Shown here one piece after another: positions 41,923 to 50,136 of a stretch of 64,000 nucleotides of DNA (position 1 is its first letter; every line of letters starts with the position of its first letter). The stretch lies in the NCBI RefSeq assembly GCF_029714325.1, contig NZ_CP121666.1, positions 3,720,001 to 3,784,000 of the forward strand, read 5' to 3'. This stretch comes from Bradyrhizobium sp. CB1717. GTDB taxonomy: Bacteria > Pseudomonadota > Alphaproteobacteria > Rhizobiales > Xanthobacteraceae. The notes below the pieces were generated by a model. That model was not told the DNA's origin, did no database searches, and saw only the letters and a list, made by a program, of their open reading frames with translations. A program made the translations under genes and the position numbers.

Positions 41923-42297
41923 TTATGCCGTACGGAGAGTGGTTTTCGCCTGCTGGATGATCAGGGTGCGATAGACGTCACGGGCGACACCGACGCCACC
42001 CGCATTGGCGAAGTTCTTGGAATATTGCTCGGTCAGCATCGAGCGCCATACGCCGGTACCGGGCGTGCTGCCGAACGGGCCATCGCCCTTCAGGCCCGAG
42101 GTCATCTGCGAGAACATGCTGTTGAGGAACATCGCCTCGAAGTCTGTGGCGGTCTTCTGCGACTTGGCCTGTTGCTGCGGCGAGACCTTTTGCAGGGCCG
42201 CGGCGAGCTCGAAATCGGGCCGGCCGTTGCGGCTCTCGACCGAGAAGGTCGGGGAGTACGTCGTGAGGTGCGGAGTGTTGATTGTGCTCGTCTGCAT
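41923..42297 (-). CDS. flgJ: Rod-binding protein FlgJ, N-terminal domain only (CheL-like)
   Basis: 124 residues from ATG whose T is shared with the stop of flgI (TGATG overlap). The rod-binding motif is clear: TATDFEAMFLNSMFSQMTSG followed by WRSMLTEQYSKNFANAGGVG. It lacks the C-terminal muramidase domain of enteric FlgJ, as usual in alphaproteobacteria where it is also called CheL. It caps the growing rod; a separate hydrolase must cut the peptidoglycan. Confidence 0.85.
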   Translation of the reverse strand: MQTSTINTPHLTTYSPTFSVESRNGRPDFELAAALQKVSPQQQAKSQKTATDFEAMFLNSMFSQMTSGLKGDGPFGSTPGTGVWRSMLTEQYSKNFANAGGVGVARDVYRTLIIQQAKTTLRTA

Positions 42298-43421
42298 CAC
42301 ATCACCTCGATGTCGGCTTCGATCGCCCCGGCAGCCTTGATCGCCTGGAGGATGCTGATCATGTCGCGGGGGCCGATGCCGAGGCCGTTGAGGCCGTCGA
42401 CGAGCTGCTGGAGCGAGACGCCGTCCTTGACCAGCGCCAGCTTCTTGCCGTCCTCGACGACGCTGACGCTGCTGCGCGGCGCGACCACGGTGCGGCCGCG
42501 CGACAGCGGGTTGGGCTGGCTCACCTGCGGGCTCTCGGAGATCGTGACGGTGAGGTTGCCCTGGGCGACCGCAACGGTGGCGACGCGAACGTCGCGGCCC
42601 ATCACGATGATGCCGCTGCGTTCGTCGATGATGATCTTGGCGGCCAGATCAGGGTCGACCTGGAGCTGCTCGATCTCGGTGAGGAAGGCGACGACGTTGC
42701 CCTTGAACTCCGGCGGGATCGAAAGCTGAACCGTCGAGGGATCGATCGGCTCGGCCGTCTTGACGCCGAGATAGTCGTTGACCGCCGCCGCAATGCGCTT
42801 GGCAGTGGTGAAGTCGGCGTTGCGCAGCGCCAGGCGCACGTTCGGCAGCCGATTGAGCGCAAACTCGATCTCGCGCTCGATGATGGCGCCGTTGGCGATG
42901 CGCCCCACGGTCGGTACGCCGCGCACGATCTTGGCAGCCTCGCCCTCGGCCTGGAAGCCGGAGATCGCGAGCGAGCCCTGCGCCACCGCGTAGACATTGC
43001 CGTCGGCGCCGAGGAGGGGGGTGACGAGCAGGGTGCCGCCCTGCAGGTTCTTGGCATCGCCGAGCGCGGACACCGTGACGTCCATGCGCGTGCCCTGGGT
43101 GGCGAAGGCCGGCAGATTGCCCGTCACCATCACGGCGGCGACGTTGCCGGTGCGGATGGTGGCGCCGCGGATGTTGACGCCCATGCGCTCGAGCATCGCT
43201 TGCAGCGACTGCTTGGTGAAGGGGATGTTGTTGAGCGTGTCGCCGGTGCCGTTGAGGCCGACGACGAGGCCGTAGCCGATGAGCTGGTTCTGCCGCACGC
43301 CTTCGATATTGGCGAGGTCCTTGATGCGCGAGGTCGCAGCAGCCGACGTGACCGACAACGCCAGCGCTGACAGCGCGGCGCAGGCCACTCCAACAATCCT
43401 CACCCAACGAACGCCTGGCAT
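42297..43421 (-). CDS. flgI: Flagellar P-ring protein FlgI
   Basis: 374 residues from MPGVRWVRIVGVACAALSAL with a Sec signal peptide cut near SAAATS. Family blocks: RIKDLANIEGVRQNQLIGYG, GLNGTGDTLNNIPFTKQSL, GGTLLVTPLLGADG and the C-terminal DGVSLQQLVDGLNGLGIGPR. It polymerises as the periplasmic P-ring around the rod. A longer upstream reading frame lacks a signal peptide and was rejected. A sigma-54-type promoter lies 90 bases upstream. Confidence 0.95.
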   Translation of the reverse strand: MPGVRWVRIVGVACAALSALALSVTSAAATSRIKDLANIEGVRQNQLIGYGLVVGLNGTGDTLNNIPFTKQSLQAMLERMGVNIRGATIRTGNVAAVMVTGNLPAFATQGTRMDVTVSALGDAKNLQGGTLLVTPLLGADGNVYAVAQGSLAISGFQAEGEAAKIVRGVPTVGRIANGAIIEREIEFALNRLPNVRLALRNADFTTAKRIAAAVNDYLGVKTAEPIDPSTVQLSIPPEFKGNVVAFLTEIEQLQVDPDLAAKIIIDERSGIIVMGRDVRVATVAVAQGNLTVTISESPQVSQPNPLSRGRTVVAPRSSVSVVEDGKKLALVKDGVSLQQLVDGLNGLGIGPRDMISILQAIKAAGAIEADIEVM

Positions 43422-43510
43422 CCTCTGCTCCCCAAGGCTTCCAAAGAGCCTCCTCAAATCGACAAGACCTGCACGACACTCCCATGACGAGCTGGTCCGG
43501 CGCTTTCCTT

Positions 43511-43525
43511 GCGAGCGCTGTGCCA
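43511..43525 (-). promoter_or_regulatory. Sigma-54 promoter of flgI operon
   Basis: On the minus strand TGGCACAGCGCTCGC: GG and GC ten bases apart, TGGCAC perfect for -24, TCGC in place of TTGC. Directed at flgI-flgJ-flgN. Confidence 0.7.
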
Positions 43526-43643
43526 ACGTGGGGCAGAGGGATTAGGCGGTTGAATAGGTTGAATAAATCTGTTTCGACCGGTATCAGCGGGCGTTCGCCT
43601 TCAGGAGCGAAACTGCCGCCTGTCGGCAGATTTTGCCGGGCTG

Positions 43644-43661
43644 TTTACGCGTCGTTAACCA
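43644..43661 (+). promoter_or_regulatory. CtrA-type box upstream of fliX
   Basis: TTTA, seven bases, TTAAC followed by CA. One mismatch in the left half-site, perfect right half-site. 45 bases before the fliX ATG. Confidence 0.6.
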
Positions 43662-43704
43662 TAAAACGGCGAATGTGGCGCATCGATCACCCGGATTGCT
43701 TCCG

Positions 43705-44118
43705 ATGCGCATCTACGGACCGAACGGCACCACGCTTGGAACGCCGGCCAGCCAGGCCAGACGGACCGGCTCCGGTACCTTCGTGCTGCCCGACACCTCG
43801 TCGGCGCAGGAGACGCGGAGCGCTGCCGCACCGAAGGCCGCCGCCAACATCGACGCACTGCTCGCGCTGCAAGGTGTCGAGGAGGATCCGGTCGAGCGCC
43901 GCAAGCGCTCGGTCGCCCGCGGCAGGACCGCGCTCGACGTGCTCGACGAGCTCAAGATGGGGCTGTTGTCCGGCAATCTCGACGCCTCGACCGTGATGCG
44001 GCTGCGCGACGCCGCGGCGAACCTGAAATCGTCCTCGGGCGATCCCGGACTGGATTCCGTGCTCTCGGAGATCGAGCTGCGCGTCGAGGTGGAGCTGGCG
44101 AAGGCGGGGCAGGCGTAG
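43705..44118 (+). CDS. fliX: Flagellar assembly regulator FliX
   Basis: 137 residues from MRIYGPNGTTLGTPASQARR, the normal start of the family; the frame extends upstream without a ribosome site. FliX pattern: TFVLPDTSSAQETR, IDALLALQGVEEDPVERRKR, GRTALDVLDELKMGLLSGNL. In Caulobacter FliX couples basal-body completion to the sigma-54 activator FlbD. Divergent from flgI with both CtrA- and sigma-54-type sites in between, which is a sensible place for a checkpoint regulator. An insertion sequence follows within 50-200 bases. Confidence 0.9.
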   Translation: MRIYGPNGTTLGTPASQARRTGSGTFVLPDTSSAQETRSAAAPKAAANIDALLALQGVEEDPVERRKRSVARGRTALDVLDELKMGLLSGNLDASTVMRLRDAAANLKSSSGDPGLDSVLSEIELRVEVELAKAGQA

Positions 44119-44158
44119 TCACGTTATCCGTCACCCTTGTAAGTTTCGACTCACTGGA

Positions 44159-44314
44159 TCGGATAGAGTGTCCGGTGCGGTAGCGGACGGGAGACCGCCT
44201 CATCCCAGGGCTTTGAAGCCCGAGCCTCAGCGCGGCGCCCCGTCCGTTGTTCCATTGAACCCGAACAGTCGCGAGGGCCGCCTGGCGAGCCCGATTGCGC
44301 AAGGATGGGTGCAG
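44159..44314 (+). ncRNA. Candidate bridge RNA / structured leader of IS110 element
   Basis: The 150-odd bases before the transposase are strongly structured. CGGACGGG (44184-44191) pairs perfectly with CCCGTCCG (44239-44246), enclosing the hairpin GGGCTTTGAAGCCC (44208-44221) and internal unpaired strands. IS110-family recombinases are guided by a bridge RNA transcribed from the non-coding end next to the recombinase gene, with internal loops that match donor and target. Position and shape fit; the loop-to-end matches were not verified. Confidence 0.4.
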
Positions 44315-45247
44315 ATGGACGCGATCTATATTGGCATTGATGTATCGAAGGACCGGCTGGACGTGCATTTGCGTCCGAGCGGGGAAGCCTTTGCCGTGGC
44401 GCGTGACGGCAAAGGCTTGGAAGACCTTGTTGCTCGTCTGCAGGCCTGTTCGCCAACGCTGATTGCAGTGGAAGCGACGGGCGGCTTCGAGACCATTGTC
44501 GCGGCGGCGCTGGCCGGCGCCCAACTGCCGCTGGTGGTGGTCAATCCGGCCCAAATCCGGCACTTCGCGCAGGCCGTTGGCCAGCGCGCCAAGACCGATC
44601 CGATCGATGCGGCAGTCATCGCGCGGTTTGTCGAGGCGGTGAAGCCGACGCCGCGTGCCATGCCAGATCAGGAAGCCCGGCTGCTGGCCGAACTGGTCAG
44701 CCGCCGACGGCAGATCATCGAGATGATCGTTGCCGAGCGCCAGCGCGAGAAGCGGGCCGAGAATGTCCGCGTTCGCAAGAGCCTTGCCCGCCACATCAAG
44801 GTCCTCGAGAAGGAGCTGCTGGAGATCGACAACGACATCGACACGCTGGTGCGCGGTTCGCCGGTCTGGCGCGCCAAGGAGGAGTTGCTGGTGAGCTTTC
44901 CGGGTGTAAGCAACACGCTCGCCCGCACCTTCCTGGCCGAGGTGCCCGAGCTCGGCACCCTCAATCGGCGCCAGATCGCAAGCCTCGCCGGCCTTGCTCC
45001 GTTCACCCGCCAATCCGGCCGCTGGAAGGGCAAGAGCATGATCGGCGGCGGGCGAGCCGCACTGCGCGCCGGGCTCTACATGGCCGCTCTCTCGGCCAGC
45101 CGACACCATCCGCAGCTCAAGCTCTTCTATCAACGCCTGCTGATCGCCGGGAAGCCGAAGATGGTGGCCCTCATCGCCGTCGCTCGCAAAGTCCTCACCA
45201 TCCTCAACGCCATGCTCAGGGACCAAAAACAATGGCAACCCGCTTGA
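44315..45247 (+). mobile_element. IS110-family transposase (IS element, ends undefined)
   Basis: 310 residues from MDAIYIGIDVSKDRLDVHLR, apparently intact. The RuvC-like DEDD domain shows Asp in GIDVSKD, Glu in LIAVEATGG and the Asp pair in KTDPIDAAVIARF. The C-terminal Transposase_20 domain shows LVSFPGVSNTLARTFLAEVP and the serine region LAPFTRQSGRWKGKSMIGGG. IS110 elements lack inverted repeats and usually make no target duplication, so the outer ends cannot be fixed by eye. It sits between fliX and an HxlR regulator, breaking the flagellar cluster. Confidence 0.88.
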
Positions 45248-45253
45248 CGAAGA

Positions 45254-45400
45254 ACACAGTCGCTGAGGCTCCGGAGCGAAGCGGAGGCCTCGAAGGGCGA
45301 CGGCCCCGCTGAAGTATCTCGGCCGTGCATCCTTCGAGGCTCCCAGCGCGGCCCTTTGCTCCGCGCTGCTCGCACCTCAGGATGACGGGTCTTCGGTCAG
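45254..45400. repeat. REP-like palindromic region next to IS110 element
   Basis: CTGAGGCTCCGGAGCGAAGC followed by CCTCGAAGG and later CCTTCGAGG (45290-45340), ending GCACCTCAGGATGA. This resembles the rhizobial elements with CATCCTTCGAG / CTCAGGATGA ends. It begins right after the transposase stop, so the right end of the element probably lies at its edge. Confidence 0.5.
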
Positions 45401-45413
45401 TCCACTTCACATC

Positions 45414-45785
45414 CTACGCCGCCTCCTCCTTCTGTTGCGCGTCGTAGCGGCGCTGGGCGGCGAGCACGTCTTTCAGATTTTGTTCGGCCCAATCGCGCAG
45501 GGGATCGACGGCGGCGGCGAGCGTCAGCCCGAGCTGCGTGATCGAATACTCGACCGTCACAGGCACGGTTGCGATGGCGCGGCGTTTGATTAGCCCGTCG
45601 CGTTCGAGCGACTTGAGAACCTGGCTCAGCATCTTCTGCGAAATGCCTTCAATCGTGCGGCGCAACTGATTGAAGCGCATCGGCTCTTCGCGCAGCAGCA
45701 AGAGGATCAGCACCGCCCATTTGTCGCCGACGCGGTCGAGTATCTGGCGCGTGGGGCAATTCGCTGCATAGACGTCGGGCTTCAT
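45414..45785 (-). CDS. HxlR-family transcriptional regulator A
   Basis: 123 residues. Winged-helix HxlR marks: NCPTRQILDRVGDKWAVLIL, RFNQLRRTIEGISQKMLSQV and VEYSITQLGLTLAAAVDPLR. One conserved Cys near residue 10 is the usual HxlR redox or ligand site. It is divergent from an NAD(P)-binding oxidoreductase across 158 bases, the common arrangement in which HxlR proteins sense an electrophile and control the enzyme. Confidence 0.88.
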   Translation of the reverse strand: MKPDVYAANCPTRQILDRVGDKWAVLILLLLREEPMRFNQLRRTIEGISQKMLSQVLKSLERDGLIKRRAIATVPVTVEYSITQLGLTLAAAVDPLRDWAEQNLKDVLAAQRRYDAQQKEEAA

Positions 45786-45943
45786 CGTCGGGGTCCTCGA
45801 TCCATTCCGGACGCCTGCGCGCGCCGGTTCGTTGTGCCGGTTACTCCAGCGTAATCAGGTAAGCACAAAGTGCTCTCTTAACACCAGCATTCTTTGCGAT
45901 ATCTAGTCACCGTTAGTTACCACAGAAGCAAAGGAGCCTTCCA

Positions 45944-46555
45944 ATGAAAATCGCAGTCGCCGGCGCCTCGGGCCGGGCAGGGTCGGAGATCACCAAGGAG
46001 CTGTCGCGTCGCGGTCATAGCGTGACCGCCATTGCCCGGAACCCGGAGAAGATCGCGGCCCTGCCGAACGTCACGCCGACCAAGGGTGACGTGCTCGACC
46101 AGGCTGGCTTGACCAAGCTGTGGGCCGGCCACGACGTCGCCGTGAGTTCCGTGCACTTCCTGGCCAGCGATCCGCAGAAGCTGATCGGCGCCGCCAAGGC
46201 GTCGGGCGTGGGCCGTTATCTCGTGGTCGGCGGAGCCGGCAGCCTCGAGGTCGCCCCGGGCGTGAAACTGGTCACGACTCCCAATTTCCCGGCCCAGTAT
46301 AAGGCCGAAGCCGAGGCAGGCTCCGCCTTCCTGGATCTGCTGCGGCAGGAAAAGGACCTGAACTGGACCTTCATCTCGCCCTCGGCGCTGTTCATCGAGG
46401 GGGAACGCACCGGCAAGTTCCGGCTCGGGACCGACCAGCTTCTCGCAGATGCGAACGGCAAGAGCTGGATCAGCTTCGCCGACTACGCCATCGCGCTCGC
46501 TGACGAGATCGAGCGGCCGGCCCATCAAAAGCAGCGCTTCACGGTCGGATATTAG
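45944..46555 (+). CDS. NAD(P)H-binding oxidoreductase (atypical SDR)
   Basis: 203 residues; AAAGGAGCC precedes the ATG. Rossmann start MKIAVAGASGRAGSEITKEL (G-A-S-G-x-x-G) then VTAIARNPEK for the cofactor, and GDVLDQAGL, YLVVGGAGSLEV. It belongs to the NmrA/NAD(P)-binding group (YwnB-like), which often respond to redox stress. Substrate unknown. Paired with HxlR regulator A. Confidence 0.82.
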   Translation: MKIAVAGASGRAGSEITKELSRRGHSVTAIARNPEKIAALPNVTPTKGDVLDQAGLTKLWAGHDVAVSSVHFLASDPQKLIGAAKASGVGRYLVVGGAGSLEVAPGVKLVTTPNFPAQYKAEAEAGSAFLDLLRQEKDLNWTFISPSALFIEGERTGKFRLGTDQLLADANGKSWISFADYAIALADEIERPAHQKQRFTVGY

Positions 46556-46726
46556 GCCTCCGGCCGCGCCCCGGGTCCTCCAGGATAAACCTTCCTGTGC
46601 AAGGGCTTGGGGCGGGCAGCCGGGCGATGAGGACAATATTGTCTGTCACAGGAGGCCGCTATATAACGCCCCGCTCAACGGACCCCGTTCCGTTTGCGAG
46701 TCGTTGCTTAGACAGATAGGCCGCCC

Positions 46727-47137
46727 TTGGAAAAGTTGAAAAACTACCGACCGACCGAAAAAGAGCCTTTCATGAACGACCGGCAGAAGGAGTACTTCCG
46801 TTTGAAGCTCCTCGCCTGGAAGGATGAGATCCTCAAAGAGTCCAAGCTCACCCTGCAAGCCCTGCAGGAGGAGAACGTGAACCACCCCGATCTTGCCGAT
46901 CGGGCATCGTCCGAAACCGACCGCGCCATCGAACTCCGCGCCCGCGACCGCCAGCGCAAGTTGATCGCCAAGATCGACGCAGCGCTCCAGCGCATCGAGG
47001 ACAACACCTACGGGTATTGCGAGGACACCGGCGAGCCGATCTCGTTGAAGCGGCTCGAAGCCCGGCCCATCGCGACGCTCTCGGTGGAAGCGCAGGAGCG
47101 CCACGAGAAACGCGAGAAGGTCTATCGCGACGAATAA
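46727..47137 (+). CDS. dksA: RNA polymerase-binding factor DksA
   Basis: 136 residues if translated from TTG at 46727. An in-frame stop lies just upstream and the next ATG (46772) would remove the conserved NYRPTEKEPFMN segment, so TTG is preferred. Coiled-coil tip region DLADRASSETDRAIELRARD carries the D-x-x-D-x-A-S motif that reaches into the RNA polymerase secondary channel. The globular part YGYCEDTGEPISLKRLEARP keeps one of the four zinc cysteines, as in redox-insensitive alphaproteobacterial forms. With ppGpp it retunes rRNA and amino-acid promoters. Confidence 0.92.
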   Translation: MEKLKNYRPTEKEPFMNDRQKEYFRLKLLAWKDEILKESKLTLQALQEENVNHPDLADRASSETDRAIELRARDRQRKLIAKIDAALQRIEDNTYGYCEDTGEPISLKRLEARPIATLSVEAQERHEKREKVYRDE

Positions 47138-47142
47138 GTCCG

Positions 47143-47170
47143 AGCCGCAGCGATGCGGCTCTTTGTTTTT
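47143..47170 (+). terminator. Terminator of dksA
   Basis: AGCCGCA at 47143-47149, GCGA loop, TGCGGCT at 47154-47160, then CTTTGTTTTT. Confidence 0.9.
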
Positions 47171-47416
47171 GGACGCAAGGCGCCATTTCGCGCCGTGCTC
47201 GGCATTTTGCCTGTCGCCTGCCGCCGCGCGCATCCGCGCGAGCGCAATCGCGAAAAGTGAATCGCGATCAATGGGCTGGACTCGATTCCTCCGAGATCAC
47301 GTGAGTTCGGATGAGAAACAGCCTTCACTTCAGGTGCGGAAGATTTTGCGAGTCGCATCAACGAGATCGGCTCGGATGCTGAACGGCCGATCCAGCAGCA
47401 TCAAGCAACGCTGCAA

Positions 47417-47815
47417 TCAGGCTTCTTGCGACGCCGCGAGGCGTGCGTCCCCATAAAGCCTCGACCAGCTCAATATTTCCTTAAATGCCGGCAACAGGCC
47501 GTAGGCCGCGTCCGTCAGCTCGTACTCGACCCTTAGGGGTTTCTCCGCAAAGGCGGTTCGGGACACCAGCCCGTCCTGCTCGAGCTCGCGCAGTTGCGTG
47601 GTCAGCATGTGCTGGGTGATGCCGCCGATCGCGCGCCGCAACGCGCCGAAGCGGACCGCGCCGTTCATCAGCGCGAACAGGATCTCCAGTTTCCACTTGC
47701 CGCCGAGCGCATGGATGGCGCGCTTGAAGTCGGCGAGCAGGGCAGGGTCGGGGCTGCAATCGCAGTCGCCGTCGCAAGGGCTGGTCAGGTTTTCCATACC
47801 GGTCTCGAAATCCAT
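47417..47815 (-). CDS. HxlR-family transcriptional regulator B, Cys-rich N-terminus
   Basis: 132 residues. HxlR core: IHALGGKWKLEILFALMNGA, FGALRRAIGGITQHMLTTQL, then RVEYELTDAAYGLLPAFKEI. Ahead of it is the segment SPCDGDCDCSPDP with three cysteines in seven residues, more than the single Cys usual in the family; it could bind metal or sense oxidants. Divergent by 93 bases from a dehydrogenase/reductase gene. A start at codon 7 is also possible. Confidence 0.85.
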   Translation of the reverse strand: MDFETGMENLTSPCDGDCDCSPDPALLADFKRAIHALGGKWKLEILFALMNGAVRFGALRRAIGGITQHMLTTQLRELEQDGLVSRTAFAEKPLRVEYELTDAAYGLLPAFKEILSWSRLYGDARLAASQEA

Positions 47816-47908
47816 TCTACTTGTCCCCGGTGAGATAGTGACCAGATGCGGCCTTGAGCAGGGTGGCGGAACTTATTCGCTCGCCTTGGGTAACGAGGGA
47901 ATTTTTCA

Positions 47909-48937
47909 ATGAGCACTGTGCTGGTCACCGGCGGGTCGGGCTTCGTCGGCATCCATGTCATCCTGCAGCTTCTGGCCGCCGGCCACACGGTGCGGACGAC
48001 GGTGCGGCGGCCGGATCGGCGTGACGACGTGCTGGCCATGTTGCGCGAGGGCGGGGCGGCTGCGCCGGAGGGCCTCGCCCTCTTCACCGCCGACCTGACC
48101 CGGGATGACGGCTGGCAGGAGGCGACCACGGGCTGCGACTACGTGCTCCATGTCGCCTCGCCCCTGTCGACCAGTGTTCCCAAGGACGAGAACGAAATGA
48201 TCATTCCGGCCCGGGACGGAACGCTCCGGGTGCTCCGGGCCGCGCGCGAGGCCGGCGTCAAACGGGTCGTCATCACCTCGTCGCTGGGCGCGATCGGCTA
48301 CGGCCACCCGCCGCGCGAAAAACCGTTCGACGAGACCGACTGGACCAATCTCACAGGCAGTGACGTGCAGCCCTACATCAAGTCCAAGACGCTGGCCGAG
48401 CGGGCGGCCTGGGATTTTGTCGCGCGCGAGGGCGGCGGGCTCGAGCTGTCGGTGGTCAATCCCGCCGGCATTTTCGGTCCCGTGCTGGGGCCGGACTTCT
48501 CCGGCTCGATCGAGATCGTCAAATCGCTGCTCGACGGTGCCATGCCGGCGGTGCCGCGGGTCTATTTCGGCGTAGTGGATGTCCGCGATGTCGCAGACCT
48601 ACACTTGCGGGCGATGACCGCGCCGCAGGCCAAGGACGAGCGCTTCATCGCGGTGTCCGGAGAAACGATGTCGATTCTCGACATCGGCAAGGTGCTGCGG
48701 CGGGAACTGGGGCCGGCGGCGCGCCGGGTTCCACGGCTCCAGGCTCCGGACTGGGTGGTGCGGCTGGCCGCGAACCGGATTCCGCTGCTGCGCGCGGTCG
48801 TGCCGATGCTCGGCAGGGTGCGGCATTCCACCAGCGCCAAGGCGCGGTCGCTGCTCGGCTGGCAGGCGCGGTCCAATGAGGAGGCGATCCTTGCGACCGC
48901 CGAGAGCCTGATCCGGCTTGGCCTCGTCAAGCCGTGA
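47909..48937 (+). CDS. NAD(P)-dependent epimerase/reductase (dihydroflavonol reductase-like)
   Basis: 342 residues. Extended SDR: MSTVLVTGGSGFVGIHVILQ (cofactor loop), LHVASPLSTSVPKDE, catalytic ITSSLGAIGY plus YIKSK (Tyr-x3-Lys), and VVNPAGIFGPVLG. Resembles bacterial dihydroflavonol-4-reductase-like and aldehyde/ketone reductases. The substrate is not evident. Paired with HxlR regulator B, which probably controls it. Confidence 0.85.
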   Translation: MSTVLVTGGSGFVGIHVILQLLAAGHTVRTTVRRPDRRDDVLAMLREGGAAAPEGLALFTADLTRDDGWQEATTGCDYVLHVASPLSTSVPKDENEMIIPARDGTLRVLRAAREAGVKRVVITSSLGAIGYGHPPREKPFDETDWTNLTGSDVQPYIKSKTLAERAAWDFVAREGGGLELSVVNPAGIFGPVLGPDFSGSIEIVKSLLDGAMPAVPRVYFGVVDVRDVADLHLRAMTAPQAKDERFIAVSGETMSILDIGKVLRRELGPAARRVPRLQAPDWVVRLAANRIPLLRAVVPMLGRVRHSTSAKARSLLGWQARSNEEAILATAESLIRLGLVKP

Positions 48938-49022
48938 GGCTGCCCGCCGCCCGCGCTTGTCAGGCCGGAGCGGGGATGCTGAAGTGCCGCCCTCGATTTG
49001 CGTAGCGTGGGAGGCGGCGCCA

Positions 49023-49802
49023 ATGGACAACATTCTCGAAGCCGCAAAGGCGATCGCGCTGGCGCGCCGCAACCATGCGCCGCTTGCGGCCCTCGAGGTT
49101 CCCCCGGCCGACGAGGCCGAAGGCTACCAGGTCCAGCGCGCGCTGCACGATCTCCTGCTGCCGCATGTCGGGCCGCTCGTCGGCTACAAGATCGGCTGCA
49201 CCAGCCAGGTGATGCAGGAGTATATCGGCATCCCCCATCCCTGCGGCGGCGGCGTGTTCCAGAAGAGCGTGCACGACAGCGGTGCGAAGCTCCAGGCCTC
49301 CAAATATGTCCGCGTCGGCGTCGAGTGCGAGATCGCGGTGCGGCTCAAGCGCGACCTTGCCGCCGGCGAGGCGCCGTTCACGGCCGAATGGGTCGGTGAG
49401 GCGGTCGAGTCCTACCATCCCGCGATCGAGATCGTCGACGATCGCTACGTGAAATGGGAGACGATGGGCGCGCCGACGCTGATCGCCGACGACTTCTTCG
49501 CCGCCGGTTGCGTGCTGGGCCCGTCCGTGCCGCGCTCGTCGGTGCCGGACCTGAGATCGGTCAAGGGCCGCGCCATCGTCAACGGCGAGGAGGTCAGCCA
49601 CGGCACCGGCGCCGACGTGCTCGGCCATCCCCACAATGCACTCGCCTGGCTCGCCAATCATCTCGCCGCGGAAGGCAAGGCGCTGCATGCGGGGCAGCTG
49701 GTTCTCACCGGAAGCCTCGTGAAGACGCTGTGGCTGAAGGCCGGCGACAAGGTGCGGATGGAGCTGGACGGGCTGGGCGTGGTGGAGGCGGAGTTCAAGT
49801 AG
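49023..49802 (+). CDS. 2-keto-4-pentenoate hydratase-like (fumarylacetoacetase family)
   Basis: 259 residues from MDNILEAAKAIALARRNHAP; an in-frame start 35 codons earlier overlaps nothing useful and has no ribosome site. MhpD/BphH-type blocks: YQVQRALHDLLLPHVGPLVG, YKIGCTSQVMQEYIG, RVGVECEIAVRL (metal Glu pair) and GQLVLTGSLVKTLWLKAGDK. Family members hydrate 2-hydroxypenta-2,4-dienoate in catechol meta-cleavage, or act as oxalocrotonate decarboxylases. No other ring-cleavage genes are nearby, so the pathway is uncertain. Confidence 0.85.
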   Translation: MDNILEAAKAIALARRNHAPLAALEVPPADEAEGYQVQRALHDLLLPHVGPLVGYKIGCTSQVMQEYIGIPHPCGGGVFQKSVHDSGAKLQASKYVRVGVECEIAVRLKRDLAAGEAPFTAEWVGEAVESYHPAIEIVDDRYVKWETMGAPTLIADDFFAAGCVLGPSVPRSSVPDLRSVKGRAIVNGEEVSHGTGADVLGHPHNALAWLANHLAAEGKALHAGQLVLTGSLVKTLWLKAGDKVRMELDGLGVVEAEFK

Positions 49803-49816
49803 TGCTCACTCCGCGG

Positions 49817-49896
49817 CGTCATTGCGAGCGTAGCGAAGCAATCCAGAATCTTTCCGCGGAGGAAGTCTGGATTGCTTCGCTGCGCTCGCAATGACG
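49817..49896. repeat. Dispersed repeat, CATTGCGAGCGTAGCGAAG family, copy 3
   Basis: CGTCATTGCGAGCGTAGCGA to GCGCTCGCAATGACG with CAATCCAGA / TCTGGATTG inside. Slightly shorter than copies 1, 2 and 4. Begins 15 bases after the hydratase stop. Confidence 0.85.
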
Positions 49897-50136
49897 GAAT
49901 GTGTGGTGGCGGCGTTGCAAGAATGTCGCGGACCCGCCCCGCCGTTTGCAGTTTCTGAATTTCAGACAGGACGCATCTTGCGCCCGCCGGGGATCGGGTA
50001 TATGAGCCCCGTCCCATTCAACCTGCGCGTTCAACAATGAGGAGACCAGCTGTGAGTACTTTGTGGCGATCGACACGCTCCGTGCCGACGCTCTCAGTGC
50101 GTCCGGCTGACAGTCATCCAATCATGTTGAACGACA
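49897..50136. other. Intergenic region before PcfJ-domain gene
   Basis: About 240 bases with no supportable gene. It should contain the promoter of the PcfJ-domain gene; no clear match to the CtrA, sigma-54 or EcfG patterns was seen. Confidence 0.4.

Noticed and set aside
44168..44314. N-terminal extension of the transposase frame
   Set aside because: IS110 proteins begin at the MDAIYIGIDVSKD region; the upstream part is the structured non-coding leader.
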